Assembly (NCBI GenBank): GCA_029778615.1
Contig: JAKOPZ010000079.1
Span: 1 to 49,058 of the forward strand
Source: Chloroflexota bacterium
Lineage (GTDB): Bacteria > Chloroflexota > Anaerolineae > UBA4142 > SHND01
Length of the DNA stretch: 49,058 nt
Direction of reading: 5' to 3'
Positions 43,867 to 49,058 of the stretch are shown here, piece by piece (the stretch's first letter is position 1; the number at the start of each line of letters is the position of its first letter). The position numbers and the translations under genes are program-made. The notes below the pieces were generated by a model, which was given only the letters and a program-made list of their open reading frames with translations, had not been told where the DNA came from and searched no databases.

Positions 43867-45714
43867 ATGTCTGTCCCCGCCTCGCATCCATTGGATAAAT
43901 ATCTCGCCCCGCAGATTCGGCACGCGCTGGAAGAACGTTATTACGCGCCCATCAATCAACAAGCCCGGCTCGAAGCGAGTCCCGACCCAAACCTTTTTTT
44001 GCAACCGCCGTATCCGGGATTGTGGGCAGACCATGGCGTTGTGCATGTGCGTAATGTAGCAGAAAATATCCTGCGGGTGTTGGATACTGCTAATGGCGTC
44101 ATACTGCCTCTGCGCGCGCCCAAGCGTCTTGAATTCATGAAAGCGTATGGCGTCATGCTTGCGTACGTGCATGACATTGGCATGTTTGATTTTTCGCATT
44201 TCGGGCGCGTGGTCCACCCTGAATATGCGAGCCAGACAGTCATGTCCGCGCAATTTGACGCGTTGGTTAACGCTATTTGGAATGACAAGCGCAATCCTGT
44301 GGTTACGCGTCTCAAGGAACTGGACAAGGCGCGTTTGCTCCAAGTATCGCCCACGGTCGTACTGCGTGAGCTGTTGTCTATGGCAAAAGCTCACAGCAAA
44401 AGTCAGGTGTCCGTCGCGCTGCTCAATCAACACGCGCACTTGCGTCGGGTGATGCAAAAAACGTTGAGCTCTACACTCCAATCGCTGTATCAAGCGCAAG
44501 AACTGGCAAAAGCGCGGCAGGCATTTTTGGCAGCGCCCAAATTGGAATTGGGCAAACCCGAAATCAATTTTTTGACGGCGGCGTTACGCAATGCCGAAAC
44601 CGACCATGCCCATTCGGACCCTGCCGTGCGCGCGCTCGCCGAGGCGCAGGCGCGGTACGAGAATTTCGAACGCGATTCGTACCGCTGGCTGGTCGCGCGC
44701 GACAATGCAACTCGCGCCTTGACGGAAGATGTCATTGACACGTTGCGCGCGTTGCGCTGCGCGGACGCGCTGCGTCAGCGCGGGACAGTTTTGAAAACAT
44801 CGGGACAGTATGAGATTTTTGTTGACCAACGCACCGCGAATGCGATTTATGCGTTGCGGCTGGAAGACGGGCGGCTGCTTTTGTTTCAGGTGCCGGACTA
44901 TGTGGGCGCGGGTGAAGCCAACGTTGCGAGCAGCGAGCTGGAGCGTGAGGGCAATTTGCGAATCTCATTTCATCGCGGCAGCTTTGGAAGTGAGGAGGCG
45001 TTGGCGCGCGCCGTGTATAGTGCGGTGCTGATTGTCAATGACCTACAGGCGGATGTGATTGAGAGCTTTTCGTGCGCGCCTCCATCCTCGCGCAAGGTGC
45101 TCAAGCGCGCGCAAGATATGGAGATTCTTTTGGAAGAGGTGGACGACAATCTCGATTTTGCGGACCGGGTGATGGAACAACTCAAGCGCATCAATCCACA
45201 AGCGGCGGCAAAAACGCGCACAGTCCCTTCGCTCAAAAATGCTTCGGACGCGGAACGGCAGCGCTATTTGGATGCCCAGGCGCTATCGTGGAGCAATGCC
45301 GATCGGGGCAAGGCATTGCAGAAAATCGCGCAAGCCGGACATAAAACATCTGGGATTCAACCGGACAAAGCTTTTGAACATGTCAAACTGGTCCAGCTTG
45401 AGGAAGGCGCAGTCCTCATCGAGCCGCATACGCCCGCCGGGTTCGTGTATATTCCGTTGCAACATGGTTTGGAAATTCTTCCGCTTGGCGGGTACGAGCC
45501 GATTGCGGCAAAGGAATGGATACCTCTCGGTGTCACGGGTGTCATTCGCGGCGCGGCGCGCAACGCGCGGGTCGTGGCGCGTCGCACTGTGTCGCTGTTG
45601 ATGATTCCCGCTGCCGCGTACATGAAACATTGGCACAGTACGTATTCGCCGCAAGAATTAGCCGAGCTGCTGCCACGCCAATTTCTGAAACATATGTCAT
45701 TTCGAACGCAGTGA
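43867..45714 (+). CDS. HD-domain protein with C-terminal cNMP-like region
   Basis: This 615-residue protein shows an HD-type phosphohydrolase pattern (HGVVHVRNV, then YVHDIGMFD with H102-D103), a helical and coiled middle (about 150-330) and a C-terminal region (about 490-590) like a cyclic-nucleotide-binding fold without the Arg cassette. ATG 43867 has GAGGAA at 43855-43860; an ATG at 43828 would overlap the previous gene. Substrate could be a cyclic nucleotide or alarmone, in keeping with the upstream cNMP-binding protein. The last residues (HMSFRTQ) and the stop codon come from a palindromic element. Confidence 0.72.
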   Translation: MSVPASHPLDKYLAPQIRHALEERYYAPINQQARLEASPDPNLFLQPPYPGLWADHGVVHVRNVAENILRVLDTANGVILPLRAPKRLEFMKAYGVMLAYVHDIGMFDFSHFGRVVHPEYASQTVMSAQFDALVNAIWNDKRNPVVTRLKELDKARLLQVSPTVVLRELLSMAKAHSKSQVSVALLNQHAHLRRVMQKTLSSTLQSLYQAQELAKARQAFLAAPKLELGKPEINFLTAALRNAETDHAHSDPAVRALAEAQARYENFERDSYRWLVARDNATRALTEDVIDTLRALRCADALRQRGTVLKTSGQYEIFVDQRTANAIYALRLEDGRLLLFQVPDYVGAGEANVASSELEREGNLRISFHRGSFGSEEALARAVYSAVLIVNDLQADVIESFSCAPPSSRKVLKRAQDMEILLEEVDDNLDFADRVMEQLKRINPQAAAKTRTVPSLKNASDAERQRYLDAQALSWSNADRGKALQKIAQAGHKTSGIQPDKAFEHVKLVQLEEGAVLIEPHTPAGFVYIPLQHGLEILPLGGYEPIAAKEWIPLGVTGVIRGAARNARVVARRTVSLLMIPAAAYMKHWHSTYSPQELAELLPRQFLKHMSFRTQ

Positions 45715-45768
45715 GAAATCTCGTTTGTCACGAAAGGTTGAGATTTCTCGCATCCGCTCGAAATGACA
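45695..45768. mobile_element. MITE-like palindromic element, copy 2
   Basis: Ends TGTCATTTCGA (45695-45705) and TCGAAATGACA (45758-45768), with inner GAGAAATCTC (45713-45722) and GAGATTTCTC (45740-45749). These are the same as copy 1 at 19732-19824. It overlaps the end of the HD-domain gene and gives its stop codon. Confidence 0.8.
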
Positions 45769-45813
45769 ATTGGCGCGACTTTGCAGTTGCCTTGTTGGCT
45801 CCGAAAAAAACTA

Positions 45814-45842
45814 TTGATGGGGCTCTGGATTCGTGATACAAT
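45814..45842 (+). promoter_or_regulatory. Promoter of a possible small transcript or leader
   Basis: TTGATG (45814-45819) and TACAAT (45837-45842) are 17 bases apart. A start near 45849 is expected. Confidence 0.65.
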
Positions 45843-45848
45843 CGTGTA

Positions 45849-45947
45849 CAGAATCATACCGAACCGTCCTGTCCCCGGTCCCCTTCCACTGCGGCGATTT
45901 GGTCACGGATGAGTTGATGAACCGACTCTATTGCGAGTCGGTTTTTT
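45849..45947 (+). ncRNA. Candidate ~100-nt small RNA or leader
   Basis: A predicted transcript from the promoter at 45814-45842 to the terminator at 45920-45947 would be about 99 nt and has no good reading frame. It lies between the HD-domain gene and the DUF1254 genes and could be a leader with attenuation or an independent RNA. No known RNA family was recognised. Confidence 0.4.
45920..45947 (+). terminator. Intrinsic terminator before the DUF1254 genes
   Basis: AACCGACTC (45920-45928) and GAGTCGGTT (45935-45943) form a 9-bp stem with a 6-nt loop, and T residues continue to 45947. Confidence 0.9.
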
Positions 45948-46054
45948 GTTTGTCGCCAAATGGCGAGAACGCGCAGTGAGTTGGACAGATGATTTCATTA
46001 GTTGCACGAAAACAACAAACACCGGCATGACAAGCCAAACCGAAAGGAGACACG

Positions 46055-47461
46055 ATGAATACTTTAACAGTACAGACATTGGATACGCGCATTGGCAAGC
46101 TCGACCTGGAGTTGGGCGTGCCGACGAGCGAGACCGCCGCCAAGCTCTATGACGAAATGGACTTGCAGCGCGCGGTACAGTGTTACCTCTGGGGGCTGCC
46201 TACGGTCGCCATGGAGGAGATGAAGCAAGGCGTTCAGCGGGATACCGGCGTTCGGAACGGGGATATGGCGATTTTCGAGGGCTATCGGAACGTGAGCGTC
46301 ATCCTCACGCCGAATCTGGTCACGCCGTACATCCTCGCACTGATTGACCTCGCCGAAACCGGTCCGGTGGTCGTGGATTACCCCGCGGGCATGACTGCGG
46401 GTGCGCTCATTGACTGGTGGGATCGCCCCATCACCGACTTGGGTGTTCCGGGTCCGGAAAAGGGACAAGGCGCCAAGTTCCTCTTTGTCGGTCCCGGACA
46501 GCAAGCGCCGCAAGCAGATGGTTATCGCGTCTTTCGGTCTGGCACATTCAACACCTGTTTCTTTTACCGGGTGCTTGAGACGGACCCGGTGAAAGCCCAA
46601 GCCCTGAGGACGGCTGTGCGAATCTATCCATTTAGCCAGCGCGACGACCCGCCCCCCACGCGTGTTCTTGCACCAAAAGCGGAAGCGGAACATCGAGTAC
46701 AGACGCATCCGCGTGGACTGGCTTATTGGGAACGGCTCGCGCAGGCGCTCAGCCCCGAGCCGGTCGAGGACCGCGACCGTTTCTTTGCGGCGATGCTCAA
46801 GCCGCTGGGTATCGAAAAGGGCAAGCCGTTTAACCCTGACGAGCGGCAGAAAAAGATTCTGACAGACGCCGCGCTCGTGGGCGAAGCAATGGCAAAGGCG
46901 AGCGCGTTCGAAAAGCGGATCGAGGGATACCGCTACCGGTCCGACGCGCATTGGGATTACGTCATCCCGCCCTGGTATGCGGTGGAACAGGATGTGGAGA
47001 ACTCGACGCAGTTCGAAGAGCGCACCGCTCTCTTTTACGAAGCAATCGGTATGTCTGCCGGGTCAATCCCCACTACGCCCGGTATCGGTCAATCCTACCT
47101 CGCGGCTTACCGGGACGCCAAGGGTCACGCATTCGACGGCGGCGAAACCTACCGGCTGCACGTCCCGCCCAATGTGCCCGCGAATCAATTCTGGTCCGTG
47201 ACGCTGTATGAGGTTGATACGCGCTGCCTCATCCAAAATAAAGAGCAAATCGCCGACTGCTCGTCACGTGGCGACCTTGTCAAGAACGCCGATGGCTCGG
47301 TGGACCTGTACTTGGCACCGACTGCGCCCAAGGGCATGGAGAAAAACTGGATTCCAACCGTGCCGGGCAAAGCGTGGTTCACCTACATTCGCTTTTACGG
47401 TCCGCTGCAACCCCTCTTTGACGCAAGTTGGGCGCTGCCGGATATCGAGAAATTAAATTAG
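46055..47461 (+). CDS. DUF1254/DUF1214 domain protein, first copy
   Basis: This 468-residue protein carries the DUF1254 domain (about 35-170; YLWGLPTVAMEEMKQG) and a C-terminal DUF1214 domain (about 350-460; GETYRLHVPPNVPANQFWSVTLYE). No signal peptide is visible. The molecular role of the family is not established. Codon use (CTG, ACC, GTC, GAC) differs from the genes before it. AAAGGAG at 46043-46049 supports the start. It is followed after 15 bases by a paralogue. Confidence 0.88.
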   Translation: MNTLTVQTLDTRIGKLDLELGVPTSETAAKLYDEMDLQRAVQCYLWGLPTVAMEEMKQGVQRDTGVRNGDMAIFEGYRNVSVILTPNLVTPYILALIDLAETGPVVVDYPAGMTAGALIDWWDRPITDLGVPGPEKGQGAKFLFVGPGQQAPQADGYRVFRSGTFNTCFFYRVLETDPVKAQALRTAVRIYPFSQRDDPPPTRVLAPKAEAEHRVQTHPRGLAYWERLAQALSPEPVEDRDRFFAAMLKPLGIEKGKPFNPDERQKKILTDAALVGEAMAKASAFEKRIEGYRYRSDAHWDYVIPPWYAVEQDVENSTQFEERTALFYEAIGMSAGSIPTTPGIGQSYLAAYRDAKGHAFDGGETYRLHVPPNVPANQFWSVTLYEVDTRCLIQNKEQIADCSSRGDLVKNADGSVDLYLAPTAPKGMEKNWIPTVPGKAWFTYIRFYGPLQPLFDASWALPDIEKLN

Positions 47462-47476
47462 CAGAGGACACAACCA

Positions 47477-49054
47477 ATGAATTCCAAGATGAGAACAGAG
47501 ATGCCGCCCTCCATCACCACGCCAGACCGGGTTGAGACCCGAATCGGCACACTGGAGTTCACGGACGGCATGCCGAGCCGGGAAACACTGGACAAGGTCT
47601 ATGACCACCTGGACTTGACGCACGCCTTTGAGGCGTTCATAAACGCCATGCAGGGCGTCAACATGCATGCCGTCCACCGGGGTCTTGTCGCCGCCGGCGT
47701 CAAGGACAACGAGGTCATCCTCTTTTCGGAATTGGTGGATGCCAAGTCGCTGTTACTGACAACCAACGCGGACACGGTTTACACTATGGGTTTCCTGGAC
47801 CTCACCGGTGGTCCCCAAGTGTTGGAGGTGCCACCGAAACTTCTCGGCATGGTCAACGACGACTGGGGACGTTGGGTGACCGACATCGGCGCTTCCGGTC
47901 CCGATCGCGGACTGGGCGGCAAGTACCTTATTCTGCCGCCCGGCTATGACGGTCCGACGCCGGAGGGCGGGTTCTTTACTGCGCGCGCCGAGACCATGTA
48001 TGTCCTGTGGGTCGGACGCATGTTTCTGGAAAACAGTAGCCCAAAGCCGGCGGCTGAACTGATTCATAAGTTCATCAAGATCTATCCGTACGCGGCTGGC
48101 GGGGTGGGCACGTCCTACGCCGCGTTCCTGCGCGGTGAGGCGCGACTCGGGTCTATCGCGCCGCCGCCCGACACCATCTTTCACGAGGGCACCGGCAAGG
48201 TGATGAACACCATCCCGCCCAACGACTTGAGCTATTACGAGTTGCTGAACGAGGTCGTGCAGCAAGAGCCAGCCACTTCGCTCGACCCCGAGCTGATGGG
48301 TTCGATTGCGGCGATCGGCATCGTCAAGGGCAAACCCTTTGCGCCCGATGCCCGAATGAAGAAAATCCTCGCCGAGGCAGTCAAAGTCGCCAACGCCACC
48401 GCGCGCTGCCTCGTTATGAGTCCGCGCGACCCGAGATGGTACTATTATCCGGCCTCTGCTTGGATGAATCCCTTTTTCGTCTGCGGCTGGAATTTCGAGG
48501 CGCCGCCTGCGGTGATTGAGGGTCCCGTCCAGGGGGGCGTGCGCAAGCCCGAAAAGGTCAACCCCTTCCCGCCAACCGGTTACCGCATGCTGGATGCTCG
48601 AACCTTTTTCTATTACGGCATCTACGGAATTAGCCCGGCTGAAATCATGCTCCTCAGCGGCATCGGCTCGCAGTATCTCTTTGCTACAGTGGATGCGAAC
48701 CAGCAGTACTTGGACGGCGCCAAGACCTACAGGGTGACGCTGCCAAAGGATATTCCTGCTGGGAACTTTTGGTCCTTTACCGTCTACGACCCGCAGACGC
48801 GTGCTATGCTTGACACGCCGCAGCGCTATCCGCGTGCCGGCAGCCAGAGCTATCCGTCGCCCGCCGCCGAGCAGAGCCCCGATGGGAGTACGACAGTGTA
48901 CTTTGCGCCCGAGCAGCCCGCTGGAGTGGCGCGCGGCAACTGGATCCAGACCATCCCCGGCAAGGGCTGGTATGTGTGGCTGCGCCTGTACGGTCCGCTC
49001 GAGCCGTTCTTCGACAAGACGTGGCGACCGGGGGAGATAGAGTTGATGCTGTGA
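47477..49054 (+). CDS. DUF1254/DUF1214 domain protein, second copy
   Basis: This 525-residue paralogue of the preceding protein has the same ends (TRIGTLEFTDGMPSRET at the start, WIQTIPGKGWYVWLRLYGP near the end) and a longer middle. The pair probably arose by duplication. It shares the atypical codon use. The stop is four bases before the window end, so what follows is unknown. Function unknown; a cell-envelope or oxidoreductase role has no direct support here. Confidence 0.88.
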   Translation: MNSKMRTEMPPSITTPDRVETRIGTLEFTDGMPSRETLDKVYDHLDLTHAFEAFINAMQGVNMHAVHRGLVAAGVKDNEVILFSELVDAKSLLLTTNADTVYTMGFLDLTGGPQVLEVPPKLLGMVNDDWGRWVTDIGASGPDRGLGGKYLILPPGYDGPTPEGGFFTARAETMYVLWVGRMFLENSSPKPAAELIHKFIKIYPYAAGGVGTSYAAFLRGEARLGSIAPPPDTIFHEGTGKVMNTIPPNDLSYYELLNEVVQQEPATSLDPELMGSIAAIGIVKGKPFAPDARMKKILAEAVKVANATARCLVMSPRDPRWYYYPASAWMNPFFVCGWNFEAPPAVIEGPVQGGVRKPEKVNPFPPTGYRMLDARTFFYYGIYGISPAEIMLLSGIGSQYLFATVDANQQYLDGAKTYRVTLPKDIPAGNFWSFTVYDPQTRAMLDTPQRYPRAGSQSYPSPAAEQSPDGSTTVYFAPEQPAGVARGNWIQTIPGKGWYVWLRLYGPLEPFFDKTWRPGEIELML

Positions 49055-49058
49055 GACA

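Noticed and set aside
45895-45947. Hammerhead-type ribozyme (TTGATGA followed by a stem)
   Set aside because: The GAAA segment and the cleavage-site pairing required after the stem are absent; the stem and T run are a plain terminator.
1-49058. tRNA, rRNA or transposase genes
   Set aside because: No cloverleaf with a tRNA CCA end, no rRNA-like stretch and no transposase frame were recognised by eye; a tool-based search would be needed to be certain.

Overview
The window reads as chromosomal DNA of an uncultured bacterium. The best guess is a Chloroflexota member of the Anaerolineae type. The grounds are a GCGC-rich, TTG-leucine codon style, several families of small palindromic elements and heptanucleotide repeats between genes, a transporter-HEAT-cyclic-nucleotide-domain protein, and the mix of rhamnose, inositol and phosphodiester catabolism. 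This placement is inference: no rRNA, tRNA or ribosomal protein gene lies in the window. Nearly all genes are on the + strand.

Region 1 (1-14830) is a hydrogenase locus fused to a sulfur-transfer gene set. After the end of a PocR-domain gene come tusA, dsrE2, dsrE and a GcvH-like lipoate-binding protein. Next is an Isp-type [NiFe] hydrogenase in the order small subunit, membrane cytochrome b (Isp1), HdrD/DsrK-like Fe-S protein (Isp2), large subunit. A lipoate ligase, the maturation protease and hypA, hypF, hypC, hypD and hypE follow; hypB is absent. The layout suggests that H2 electrons passing through Isp1/Isp2 are connected to sulfur or disulfide chemistry on TusA/DsrE carriers and a lipoyl arm. 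This is the strongest candidate for an undescribed system here.

Region 2 (14936-21792) has a small unknown gene, then a DeoR regulator with a near-consensus promoter and a complete L-rhamnose pathway: isomerase rhaI, bifunctional aldolase/lactaldehyde dehydrogenase rhaEW, mutarotase rhaM and kinase rhaB.

Region 3 (21939-32101) is a LacI-controlled inositol operon: transaldolase-like protein, iolD, iolE, iolB, iolG, a PHP metallohydrolase, a second Gfo/Idh/MocA oxidoreductase and a second TIM-barrel epimerase. iolC, iolJ and iolA are not present. Region 4 (32108-40421) has two GDPD-family genes on the minus strand flanking a + strand set: a PotD/FbpA-like ABC importer, a DUF692 protein and a second PHP metallohydrolase. 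Regions 3 and 4 together could serve uptake and breakdown of inositol-containing phosphodiesters.

Region 5 (40692-45714) encodes a 1054-residue transporter-like membrane protein with HEAT repeats and an intact cyclic-nucleotide-binding domain, followed by an HD-domain protein. Region 6 (45814-49054) has a candidate small transcript ending in a clear intrinsic terminator, then two DUF1254/DUF1214 paralogues whose codon style differs from the rest.

Across the window, spacers are built from heptanucleotide repeats arranged as inverted arms. The same heptamers also occur in frame inside hypF, rhaEW and iolD, and several genes take their stop codon from a repeat or palindromic element. A four-copy tandem repeat between the hydrogenase small subunit and isp1 shows paired base changes that keep a hairpin.
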